From Mycoplana azooxidifex (GTDB lineage: Bacteria; Pseudomonadota; Alphaproteobacteria; Rhizobiales; Rhizobiaceae): a stretch of DNA of 64,000 nt. The stretch is taken from positions 496,001 to 560,000 of the forward strand of contig NZ_JACIEE010000003.1 in NCBI RefSeq assembly GCF_014196765.1. Direction: 5' to 3'. Made by a program: the position numbers and the translations under genes. The notes beneath the pieces are model-generated. The model did not search any database, had not been told where the DNA came from, and saw only the letters and a list, made by a program, of their open reading frames with translations. Positions 45,732-54,304 of the stretch are shown here, piece by piece (the stretch's first letter is position 1; the number at the start of each line of letters is the position of its first letter).

Positions 45732-46523
45732 ATGGAGCAGATACCCGCCCCCCTTCAGGAAGCCATGCGGTTTCGCAGCACCGACCGATTGGCCGAGCAG
45801 ACCGTGCAGGCCTGCGCCCGCTTCGAGCAGGAGATGGTCTGGGAGAGCCTTCCCGTCCTGACGGTGAACCCGCAGATCGCCGAGCGCAGCCGTATCGTGA
45901 CGTTCGCACGATCGGACCCGGCCCATGTCGCCTTCGACATGCTGCGCACCCGGCTGCTGCAGACATTGCGCCAGAACGGCTGGACCTCCGTCGCGATCAC
46001 CTCGCCGACGCCGTCCTGCGGAAAGTCGCTGGTGGCGCTCAACCTGGCCTTCTGCCTTGCCAATCAGAAGGACTGCAACACGGTGCTGATGGACCTGGAC
46101 CTGAAGCAGCCGCAGATCGGCCAGATGCTGGGGGCAAGGAACAACGCTTCCATGGAAGACCTCCTCGGCGGCCGCTGCGAACTGCGCAGCGTGATGCAGC
46201 GCTACGGGGAAAATCTTGCGATCGGCATGAACAGCCGCCCGGTCAAATACTCGGCCGAGCTACTGCAGAGCATGGATGCCGCCAAGGCGCTCAGGGACAT
46301 GCGAAAGCGGCTGAACCCGCACGTGATCCTGTACGACCTGCCGCCGATGCTCTCGCGCGACGACGTGACCGCATTCCTGCCGAACGTCGATTGCGCCATC
46401 CTCGTGGTCGGGGCAGAGAAGAGCACCATCGAGGAAGTCGATGCCTGCGAACGCGACCTGGCCGAACGATCGAACGTCGCCGGCGTGGTGCTGAACAGGT
46501 GCCGGTACGGCCCGGGCTACTGA
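45732..46523 (+). CDS. CpsD/BY-kinase-like ATPase of polysaccharide export
   Basis: 263 residues. MinD/BY-kinase fold: the P-loop is SPTPSCGKSL (usual form PGEGKS/T), Walker A' is VLMDLDLKQPQIG and Walker B is VILYDLPPM. The gene follows the chain-length protein by 59 bases, so the pair is a split Wzc. The C-terminus has only two tyrosines (RYGPGY) instead of a Tyr cluster, so regulation by multi-site autophosphorylation would be limited. Confidence 0.88.
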   Translation: MEQIPAPLQEAMRFRSTDRLAEQTVQACARFEQEMVWESLPVLTVNPQIAERSRIVTFARSDPAHVAFDMLRTRLLQTLRQNGWTSVAITSPTPSCGKSLVALNLAFCLANQKDCNTVLMDLDLKQPQIGQMLGARNNASMEDLLGGRCELRSVMQRYGENLAIGMNSRPVKYSAELLQSMDAAKALRDMRKRLNPHVILYDLPPMLSRDDVTAFLPNVDCAILVVGAEKSTIEEVDACERDLAERSNVAGVVLNRCRYGPGY

Positions 46524-47219
46524 CCCCCGCAGCGCGCGCGCAGCGGGGCGGACGGCTTTCCCGCGAGGGGCATCTCCAAGGGTGCGGCGCCATCTTTGCC
46601 GCTACCGGGTCAGCGGGCGGAACGTCCTCCTCTGATCAACCGGTTTGTGCCGGAACAGGCCGATTCCGGTCGGCAGAGCGCCGTCCGGAAACCAGCTTGT
46701 GGAGCTTGACAATCGCCGTCCTGATTCGCCTCCCGTCGCTGGTTCCTGAGCCGGAGCCGGCATGAATCAGGGATTGAGGGCGCCGAAACGCCCCCTCATA
46801 GATTGCAAAATTGCGATATTCAGAAAAAATTTCGATTTTCTCCTTTTGGGCGTAATTTTTCGCGCCTCTCGCAATCGTCAATAAGAATTGCCTAATGTTT
46901 TCAGTGTTCGTCCGCGCGTGTTGGGCCGCCAAGTTCAACTTTTGCGGACTACGCTTGGCAAGTGGCTGCCTTAATTTTGGCAGCTCCGATTTTGGCAACT
47001 ATTTCAAGAATAAGTCGCAGCCGGTCCAGATAATGTGGCAGCAATATGGCCACTATAGTCGGCAGTCTTACTGGTTCCGAGGCGTTGCGGCCCCCGGAAA
47101 GCTGCACTATTAGTTCTCCCCGTAACGCCGGATTAACCAAAAATATTAACCGGTATCGCACATAAGTAGTAACCACTCATCTCCAAAGGGTTCAGGGTGG
47201 GGAGAAAGGCAAAGTAGCA
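46524..47219. promoter_or_regulatory. Upstream region of the second beta-helix/RTX gene
   Basis: A 696-base gap. From 46794 to the start codon it is homologous, in inverted orientation, to the region upstream of the first beta-helix gene. It is AT-rich from 46800 to about 46900. The best-conserved block is 47021-47062. I see no gene in 46524-46793. Confidence 0.5.
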
Positions 47220-48674
47220 GTGACAAGCACAATTCGCGATGTAACCAAGGCCGGAGTCCGGGCTGAGACAACTCACGTCGACCTCATCGGCAATCCCATC
47301 AACGAAAATGGCCAGGCTGTAGCTCTGTCGCTTGATAAGTTGCTCGATCTTCTGTCGAGCAGCACCGATGATCTGGGTGCCGATGCCTACAACGAGCGCG
47401 TCAGCAAGATGATCGACGATTTCGGCAAGAAGGCAGCCGACCACAAGGGTGGCTGGGGTGACTTCTCGTTCGCTGACAAGTCGGGCACGACCGCCACAAA
47501 GGCAGACCTCCAGTCATCGACCGAGCTGTCCTCCGTCAAGACCGCCGGCGTCACCGACGCCGTCGCTGAAACACAGTCGACTTCGGCTCCTGCCGACACC
47601 ACGGCTGTCCGCAGTGTCGAAGCCGCAGCTGCCGCTCCGGCCGCTGCCGCCGCAGCCTCGTCCGGCTTCCCGGATGCCTCGACGAGCGGCGTTCCGGCCG
47701 GAACCGCGCTCAAGACCTATACCGGCCCGATGACCATCACCAAGGCCGGCACGGTGATCGAGAACGCGATCATCAACGGCTCGCTGCGCATCACCGCCGA
47801 CAACGTCGTGATCAAGAACAGCGTCATCAAGTACAGCGGCACCTGGGGCATCGACGCCGAAGGCGCCAAGAACGTCACCATCCAGAACAACGACATCACC
47901 GGTCCGGGCTATTCCGGCATCGCCAATGCCGCCATCCTCGGCAGCGGCAACTTCAGCGGCAACGACATCTCCAAGTCGGAGAACGGCATCGTCCTGCAGG
48001 GCGGCGCCAGCACGGTGAAGGGCAACTACATCCACGACCTCGAGGCGGCCGGCTCCGACCCGCACTATGACGGCATCTCGGTGCAGGGCGGTCAGAACGG
48101 CGTGCTGATCGAAGGCAACACTGTCATCGGCCGTGATACCTCCGACGTCTTCATCAAGAACGACTTCGGCCCGATCGCCAACGTCAAGGTGACCGGCAAC
48201 CTGCTGCTCGGCGACAGTGGCTATCCGGTCTATGTCGACGGCCGCGCCAATGGTGGGCCGATCACCGGCGTGACGATCAGCAACAACCACATCGAGAAGG
48301 GCGGCTACGGCTACTACAGCATCGACAACTCCAGCCCGGTTCTCTCCGGCAATGTCGAATATCCGCGCAACGGTGCACCCGAACCGGGTGACGGGACCGT
48401 CTCCCCGACGCCGGAACCGACGCCAACCCCCACCCCGGAGCCGACGCCCGAGCCTACGCCGACCCCCGAGCCCACCCCGACGCCGACGCCCACACCGACC
48501 CCGGGTGACAAGGTGATCGACGGCACGAGCGGAAACGACAACCTCGTCGGCAGTTCCGGCAAGGATACCATCAATGGCAAGGCTGGTAACGACACCCTCG
48601 ACGGCGGTGCCGGTAACGACACGCTCAATGGGGGAGCCGGCAAGGACACCATGAAGGGTGGCGCAGGTGCGGAC
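46794..48674 (+). repeat. Inverted long repeat, copy 2 (beta-helix gene plus upstream region)
   Basis: The partner of 21478-23288. The two face each other's backs across about 23.5 kb. The core coding part is near-identical, including synonymous positions where I compared it, while the promoter region and the linker after the beta-helix differ. Edges are estimated by eye. Confidence 0.85.
47035..47053. promoter_or_regulatory. Conserved inverted repeat GTGGC-N9-GCCAC, copy 2
   Basis: The counterpart of the element at 23029-23047, about 167 bases before the GTG start. Its conservation against a diverged background supports a regulatory role. Confidence 0.5.
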
Positions 48675-49004
48675 GTCTTCACCTTCAAGGCCGCCTCGGA
48701 AACGGGCTCCGGCTCGAACCGCGACGTGATCACCGACTTCCAGAAGGGTCAGGACAAGATCGACCTGTCTGTCATCGACGCAAACGGTTCGGCATCCGGC
48801 AACGGCACGTTCCACTTCATCGCCGCAGACAATGCCGTGTTCGATCGCGCCAAGGGCGCGCTGGCCTGGCACCTCGAAGACAAGTCCGGAACCGCGAGGG
48901 ACGTGACCGTCATCCAGGCCGACACGAACGGCGATGGCGTCCATGACTTCGAACTCCAGCTGCAGGGGCTCGTCAAGCTCGCCGCAAGCGATTTCATCCT
49001 CTAA
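47220..49004 (+). CDS. Secreted parallel beta-helix protein with RTX repeats (copy 2)
   Basis: 594 residues starting with GTG behind GGGGAGAAAGG. The N-terminal region and beta-helix are almost the same as in the protein at 20646-22865. The linker after the beta-helix is expanded to about 35 Pro/Thr/Glu residues (PTPEPTPTP repeats). A single block of RTX nonapeptides follows, then a C-terminus of the serralysin/M10 type (GADVFTFKAASETG, VITDFQKGQDKIDLS) ending SDFIL, a typical type I secretion signal. It likely leaves the cell through a type I exporter, perhaps the one encoded at 54305-58152. A polysaccharide-modifying role is inferred from fold and neighbourhood. Confidence 0.9.
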   Translation: MTSTIRDVTKAGVRAETTHVDLIGNPINENGQAVALSLDKLLDLLSSSTDDLGADAYNERVSKMIDDFGKKAADHKGGWGDFSFADKSGTTATKADLQSSTELSSVKTAGVTDAVAETQSTSAPADTTAVRSVEAAAAAPAAAAAASSGFPDASTSGVPAGTALKTYTGPMTITKAGTVIENAIINGSLRITADNVVIKNSVIKYSGTWGIDAEGAKNVTIQNNDITGPGYSGIANAAILGSGNFSGNDISKSENGIVLQGGASTVKGNYIHDLEAAGSDPHYDGISVQGGQNGVLIEGNTVIGRDTSDVFIKNDFGPIANVKVTGNLLLGDSGYPVYVDGRANGGPITGVTISNNHIEKGGYGYYSIDNSSPVLSGNVEYPRNGAPEPGDGTVSPTPEPTPTPTPEPTPEPTPTPEPTPTPTPTPTPGDKVIDGTSGNDNLVGSSGKDTINGKAGNDTLDGGAGNDTLNGGAGKDTMKGGAGADVFTFKAASETGSGSNRDVITDFQKGQDKIDLSVIDANGSASGNGTFHFIAADNAVFDRAKGALAWHLEDKSGTARDVTVIQADTNGDGVHDFELQLQGLVKLAASDFIL

Positions 49005-49227
49005 GGATGCCCCCGGCTCGCGCCACCGGCGCGACCCGAGGAAAGCATCGACGTCATCAGGTTGCGGCGGCCGTCAGGCCGCCGCAACTGTCTTGTAGCC
49101 GGCTTCGAGCAAGCTGCAGCGAACCCCGTCGTCGTCTCTTGCCTGGGCCGGCCTTCGATCGGCCTTCCGGTGAGAGTCGTGCCGGACCAGCCGTCTTCGG
49201 CCTCGCCACCAGGACGCAGTCGAGCTG

Positions 49228-49710
49228 CTACCTGGGAAAACCGTACTTGTCGGTGATATCCCACAGCGTGCGATTGATGGCGACCAGCGAGGCGATGCAC
49301 TCCCTTATCCGCACGACTTCCTGGTCGTCGAGCGCTTCCACCTTCCCGTATTTGACCTCGTCCTTGCTATCGAAAATGCGCATGAGCTGCGTCAGACCCT
49401 GGCCGCTGTCAGGATCGAAGGAGTAGATGCAATGATTGTACTTGTTGCGCAGCTTCGCCTGCTCGCTGAGCCGCCTCGTCGCCTCGAGCACGTCGTTGCG
49501 GCACTCGGCCGGCGTCTTCTGCATCTTCGTCAGCCGCTCGACGAGATCGACCCGCGCGCGCGTCGTATTCAAGGTGAGAAATATGACGATGGCCGTTTCC
49601 TTGTCCACCTTGGCAAGGCCGGCAATCATGTGGATCAGCAGGCTTTCGGTGTTGGTCCAGGTGTAGTTGAGCTGCCCCACCAGCAGCAGTATGTCCTGCA
49701 ACTTCGGCAT
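49228..49710 (-). CDS. Small all-helical protein with a HEPN-like RNxxxH motif
   Basis: 160 residues from the ATG at 49710 (MPKLQDILLLVGQLNYTW). I do not recognise a named family. It is predicted all-helical, and LRNKYNHCIY (Arg88-Asn89-x3-His93) fits the RNxxxH motif of HEPN-domain RNases. There is no adjacent MNT nucleotidyltransferase or antitoxin gene. It lies between the second beta-helix gene (convergent) and the secretion island (divergent). Similar stand-alone HEPN-like proteins may bind rather than cut RNA. Confidence 0.65.
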   Translation of the reverse strand: MPKLQDILLLVGQLNYTWTNTESLLIHMIAGLAKVDKETAIVIFLTLNTTRARVDLVERLTKMQKTPAECRNDVLEATRRLSEQAKLRNKYNHCIYSFDPDSGQGLTQLMRIFDSKDEVKYGKVEALDDQEVVRIRECIASLVAINRTLWDITDKYGFPR

Positions 49711-50365
49711 GCGATGTCTCCAAACCCCGCGCATTTTTCCGATCGGCCCTCGAAGTCCTTGAATCGACGCTGCCGGATTTCCGTCAATTCCGCAGAAACA
49801 TACTCCTGCCGAATGCTAAACAAGTAAAGAATTCATATGCATCACTCGTCACGACAACGTCGTATAGGTTGCCACATGAAACAACAATATCTACAGGTTG
49901 AGAAATAAGTAATACTAAACTCGCGAACAACTATACATTGATACTACGCGAACTGAGTACGCTTATGTGCGCTGACGTGCACCAAAGGTGGTAACCCTTT
50001 GCCGGCTTAATACACATAGTCGCACAAACACCGGCCTCCTAGCTCGAACGGCCAACTTATTAAGTGCGCAAGTTGGCGCAACAATCACAACCTGGCTTGG
50101 GTCAGGTCGACGAAACGCAACGCGTTCGGCGGGTCTGCAAGCGGAAACGGCCAAGGCCCCTTAAGTGGCCTTCGTCCACCGCACCCTGAGTTCAGAAGGG
50201 AGGCATACAATCCAACAACAGGATTGAAGCAACCGGTGAACGCCGAAACCCGGCGTCCGGGCACAGGCCAGTTGACAGCACTCATGTTCAACCCCCGCTC
50301 GGTCAAGACCCTATGAAGATGAATGGCGGTCAAGCCGTAGCGGCCCAGCAACAGAGGGTATAGCT
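49711..50365. promoter_or_regulatory. 655-base region upstream of the secretion island
   Basis: 49800-50050 is AT-rich, then GC rises. A hairpin AAGGCC-N8-GGCCTT lies at 50153-50172, in what may be a long leader of the low-complexity protein gene. A ribosome site AGAGGG lies at about 50354. I see no supported small ORF. Confidence 0.4.
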
Positions 50366-52087
50366 ATGTCTAGCAAGAGCCGGAACAACAACAACTGGGA
50401 CTACGTCGATCCTTCGCAGGAACAGGAACAACAGCAGCAACAGCAGCAGCAGGAACAACAACAGCAGCAGCAGGAACAGGCCACCACCCAGGACCAGACC
50501 CAGACGAGCGACTCGACCAACGAGAACAGCAACGACAACGGGAATGGCAACGGTAACGGTAACGGCAACCTGAACCTCAATGGCAACGGCAACCTGAACC
50601 TAAACGGCAACGCCAACCTCAACAAGAACATCAACGAAAGCAAGACGACCGTCGACGTGGACGTCAACGTGGATGTCGCAGCGGCATCGGGAAAGAGCCA
50701 TCGGCCTGACGACAACGATTTCGCCGACATCGACATGAAGGGCCACAACTCGATCGACGGGATGTTCAACATCAAGTTCGACGATATGCTGAACGGCGCC
50801 CTGACCGGTGCCGGCAATGACGTTGCGAACGTCTTCAACCAGGTCGCCAATCTCCAGGACAACGACAAACTCGACAACGCCCAGGTCACGAACAACGGCC
50901 CGGTAAACTTCAACCTGACCGCTGAAGGCGGCAAGGCCGAAGCCGAGGAAGGCATCTCTGCCGGCGGCACCGGCGGCGACGGCGGCGACGAAGCCTATGC
51001 GGACGGCGGCGACGGCGGTTACGGCGGCGGTGCCCTGGGTGGCTTCGCTGCGGGCGGCAAAGGCAAGGCCGATGCCACAAGCGGCGACGCTGACGGCGGC
51101 AAGGGCGAAGGCGGCAACGCTGACGGCGGCAAGGGCGACGGCGGCGACGCCACAAGCGGCTACGCTGACGGCGGCAAAGGCGACGGCGGCAAAGGCGGTG
51201 ACGGTGGCGCAGGCCTCGGCCTCGGCCTCGGTCTCGGCCTCGGCCTCGGCGCCGGGCTGGCATTTGCCGGCGACGGTGAAGAAGGCGGCAACAACAAGGC
51301 CGGCGATGGCGACAAAGGCGGCGACGGCGGCGATGCCGACGGCGGCGATGCCGGTGACGGCGGCGAAGGCGCATCCTCGACGGCAGGTGACGGCGGTACC
51401 GCAGTCGGCGTTGCCCTCGGCCTGATCGACCCTGTCTTCGTAGATAGCAACGGCGGCGACGTCGACAACGCCAGCAATGGCGGTGGCGGCGGTGCCGGTG
51501 GTGCAGGCGGCGGTGCCGGAGCAGGCGGCGCAGGCGGTGGCGGCGGGTCCGCGACCGATGCGGGCGACGGCGGCGATGGCGGCGGCGCGCTCGGCGCGGG
51601 CGTCGGCATTGGTTACGGCGCCGGTAACGGTGCGGGTACCGGTGGTGACGGCGCAGCCGGCGGATACGGTGTCGGCGGAGCTGCCGCGAGCGGCGACGCA
51701 ACCGGCGGAGCAGGCACCGGCGGCGGTGCATGGGCCGGAGACGGCACGGGTGGCCACGCACTCAGCGGTGCATGGGCTACGGGCACCGGCGGCGACGGCT
51801 ACGGCGGCTGGGCCTATGGCGGTGCCGGCGGAGCCGGTGGCGCTGGCGGAACGGCAACCAATGGCGATGGCGGCGCCGGTGGCGCCGGCGGCACCTGGGG
51901 CTCCGGCAACGGCGATGACGGCTACGTCACCGGAACGAGTTCGGCCTCGGCCGATGCAGCGATCAGCATCAGCGCCTTCAACCAGGAAATCGTCATGGGT
52001 GCAAACCTGCAGCAGAACGCGGTCGACATGACCGTGGTCGGCGGCAACCTCAGCAACACCGTCATCGGCGAAGACGACGACGCATGA
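50366..52087 (+). CDS. Low-complexity Gln/Asn/Gly-rich protein, putative secreted matrix protein
   Basis: 573 residues, family not recognised. Residues 19-37 are almost pure Gln/Glu. About 55-92 are GN and NLNLNGN repeats, reminiscent of amyloid-prone or beta-roll sequences. About 93-190 are ordinary sequence (DNDFADIDMKGHNSIDGMFN, VFNQVANLQDNDKLDNAQV). About 190-530 are Gly/Ala/Asp-rich, including GLGLGLGLGLGLGAGLAFAG. The last 40 residues return to a structured motif (AFNQEIVMGANLQQNAVDMT, VVGGNLSNTVIGEDDDA) that matches the repeat unit of the protein encoded next. There is no signal peptide. First gene of the type I island, so probably its cargo or matrix partner. Confidence 0.75.
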   Translation: MSSKSRNNNNWDYVDPSQEQEQQQQQQQQEQQQQQQEQATTQDQTQTSDSTNENSNDNGNGNGNGNGNLNLNGNGNLNLNGNANLNKNINESKTTVDVDVNVDVAAASGKSHRPDDNDFADIDMKGHNSIDGMFNIKFDDMLNGALTGAGNDVANVFNQVANLQDNDKLDNAQVTNNGPVNFNLTAEGGKAEAEEGISAGGTGGDGGDEAYADGGDGGYGGGALGGFAAGGKGKADATSGDADGGKGEGGNADGGKGDGGDATSGYADGGKGDGGKGGDGGAGLGLGLGLGLGLGAGLAFAGDGEEGGNNKAGDGDKGGDGGDADGGDAGDGGEGASSTAGDGGTAVGVALGLIDPVFVDSNGGDVDNASNGGGGGAGGAGGGAGAGGAGGGGGSATDAGDGGDGGGALGAGVGIGYGAGNGAGTGGDGAAGGYGVGGAAASGDATGGAGTGGGAWAGDGTGGHALSGAWATGTGGDGYGGWAYGGAGGAGGAGGTATNGDGGAGGAGGTWGSGNGDDGYVTGTSSASADAAISISAFNQEIVMGANLQQNAVDMTVVGGNLSNTVIGEDDDA

Positions 52088-52276
52088 CGTCACGAGGTGG
52101 TGGTTTCGCTCCATCGAGCGAGACCACCCGCGTTCGAACTGCGCAGCCGTCGCTGCGCAGTTCACTTCGGGTAGAGCACTTTCCTGGTCGCACGGTTGGA
52201 GCGCTCCCTAGCCGCTCAACCGGACCGATCTCACAGCATCCAGCAAGTTGCCAGCGTCTGGGGGGAGTATCGCGTC

Positions 52277-54292
52277 ATGATCACCATGGACAAGATCAAC
52301 GAGGAGATCGCCCACTTCATCGGCATGCTTCAGATGAGTGCCGAACAAGCCCTTGTCAGGCACACCTATGAGGAGTTCGACGCGCTCAAGCCGGTCGAGC
52401 CGGATCCCGATGCGCCGGCGCCCGGCAATTTGCCGTTTGCAGCGCCCTACGAGTTCATCGGCTTCGATCCCGGCGTCCCGTACCGCTCTCCCCCTCCGGG
52501 TCCGATGGACGGCGACCCGCACCGCTTCCCCAACATGCTTCCGCCCCCGCCACCGCTCGTGCCCGACTTTCCGGAGTTCTCCGTGACACCGATGGTCAGA
52601 ATACAGGACGCAGTTGCATCGGGCGCCGCTACAGCCGGCCCGCCGGAACTCGAACCGCCGGGCTCCGTCGTCGCCTACATCAACCAGGCGATCGGCCTTT
52701 CCGACAACGATGTCTTCAGTGTCGGCGGGCATGGCCTTTCCTTCACACCCGGGGAAGTGAGCGCCGACGAATTGCTCGATGCGGCCGAAGCGGCCTATTC
52801 CCTGTCGCCGATCGGCGGGCTGGAGCGTCCGGGATCGAGCGTTGAGATGATCGAGACCGTAAATGATATCGCCGCCCGGCTGGACGGGTTCGCCCCCGGC
52901 AACGGCAGCGAATTCCAGGTCTTCGTGCAACAGGGGCAGGGCATCAGCGGCATCTTCGTCAACGGCGAACTGGTGGACGAAGTGCCGAAGCTCACGGACT
53001 ATCACGAATTCGAGAAAGAGGACGAGCCGGACGGGACCGGAGAAGTCGTTTCGACTGGCAATGCAACCTTCGGCGAGGATGGATCGATCCTGGTCGAGGC
53101 TTCCGTGACGCTGACCGCCGGCGACAACACGCTGGTCAACGAGGCCATCCTGAAGAACCTCTGGACCGCCGGCACCGTGACCGCGGTCGTCGGCAACCAC
53201 ATCGAACTCAATGCGATCATCCAGACGAATGCGATCTGGGATGCAGACAAGATCGGAACCGGCGTCTGCGACTGGACGAGCGACGCCGCCGTCAACGAGG
53301 TGCTCAACATCGCCTCTTTTAACCGAACGGACCTTTCTGCGGACGACGACAAGGCAGATGCAACGGAAGGTGAATTTCCCGATTTCTGGGCCGTGACGAA
53401 GATCGAGGGCGACCTGTTGATGGTCAACTGGCTCGAACAGTTTATCTTCAAGACCGACAACGACGTCGGAATCCTGTCGTCGACCGGCGTCACGACGAGC
53501 GTGATCAGCGGCGACAACACGGGCGTCAACCAGACCTCCATCTTCGACCTCGGCTTCTCCTACGACCTCATCGTCGTCGGCGGCTCGATCTATGACGCCA
53601 GCATCATCCAGCAAATCAACGTCCTTTTCGACAACGACCTGCTCGGCGGCGTACAGGGTTTCGAGACGAAGGGGACCGGCTCGGCCTCCACATCGGACAA
53701 CCTGCTGTGGAACGAGGCGGTGATCAACAACATCGGCGGCGCGGACCGCTTCGCGGCCCTGCCCGATGCCTACCGGGAGACCGCGGAAGACCTTGCAGAC
53801 GGCAAGAACACGATTTCCAAGGACGTCCTGAGCGACGAGGCCTTTGCCGGGCTGAAGGGCCTGAACGTGCTCTACATCGAGGGAGACATCATCAACCTGC
53901 AGTACATCAAGCAGACCAGCGTGCTCGGGGATTGCGACCAGGTCGCACTGGCGATGGACCAGCTCAAACCTCATCTCGACACCGACTGGTCCATCTCGAC
54001 CGGCGGCAACGCCCTGATCAACAACGCCGCGATCGTCAACCTGGATTCCTTCGGCAAGACCTATGTCGGCGGAGAGAAATATTCCCAGGAGACACTCATC
54101 CAGGCCGAGTTGATCTCATGCGAACCCGATCGCCTCGGCGCTCAGGATCCGAACATGCTGGTCAGCGAAGCAATCGCATTCCTCGACGACCCGATGGCCG
54201 GGGCCGACCAGCAGCCGGGGCATGGCGTCTACATTCCGTCCGCCAACGACGGACCAACGGACGACGGGCTGCAACACGTACTCGGTCATTGA
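52277..54292 (+). CDS. Repeat protein of the type I secretion island
   Basis: 671 residues from the ATG at 52277, with GGGGGGAG upstream; a TTG at 52196 would add unrelated sequence. No signal peptide. A Pro-rich N-terminal third is followed, from about residue 280, by five or six copies of a two-part unit: a GDNxLxNEAxI half (residues 282, 335, 412, 473, 576, 623) and a V-x-G-G-x-I-x5-I-x-Q-x-N-x-L-x-D-x-D half (near 304, 375, 433, 533, 596). No known domain is recognised. It is 12 bases from the ABC exporter gene and translationally close, so it is likely a substrate or assembly factor. Confidence 0.75.
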   Translation: MITMDKINEEIAHFIGMLQMSAEQALVRHTYEEFDALKPVEPDPDAPAPGNLPFAAPYEFIGFDPGVPYRSPPPGPMDGDPHRFPNMLPPPPPLVPDFPEFSVTPMVRIQDAVASGAATAGPPELEPPGSVVAYINQAIGLSDNDVFSVGGHGLSFTPGEVSADELLDAAEAAYSLSPIGGLERPGSSVEMIETVNDIAARLDGFAPGNGSEFQVFVQQGQGISGIFVNGELVDEVPKLTDYHEFEKEDEPDGTGEVVSTGNATFGEDGSILVEASVTLTAGDNTLVNEAILKNLWTAGTVTAVVGNHIELNAIIQTNAIWDADKIGTGVCDWTSDAAVNEVLNIASFNRTDLSADDDKADATEGEFPDFWAVTKIEGDLLMVNWLEQFIFKTDNDVGILSSTGVTTSVISGDNTGVNQTSIFDLGFSYDLIVVGGSIYDASIIQQINVLFDNDLLGGVQGFETKGTGSASTSDNLLWNEAVINNIGGADRFAALPDAYRETAEDLADGKNTISKDVLSDEAFAGLKGLNVLYIEGDIINLQYIKQTSVLGDCDQVALAMDQLKPHLDTDWSISTGGNALINNAAIVNLDSFGKTYVGGEKYSQETLIQAELISCEPDRLGAQDPNMLVSEAIAFLDDPMAGADQQPGHGVYIPSANDGPTDDGLQHVLGH

Positions 54293-54304
54293 GGGGACGA
54301 GGGG

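Noticed and set aside
47514-48944. 476-residue minus-strand open frame opposite the second RTX gene
   Set aside because: It mirrors the shadow opposite the first copy and arises from the same repeat codons.
50940-51930. Tandem GGC-rich repeats that could be taken for a CRISPR or satellite array
   Set aside because: There are no regular spacers; the periodicity is three bases and stays in frame with the Gly-rich protein.
50600-52165. 521-residue Ala/Val-rich minus-strand frame opposite the Gly-rich protein
   Set aside because: It comes from reading GGC-rich codons in reverse (GCC); there is no start signal or domain, and the plus strand is co-directional with the secretion island.
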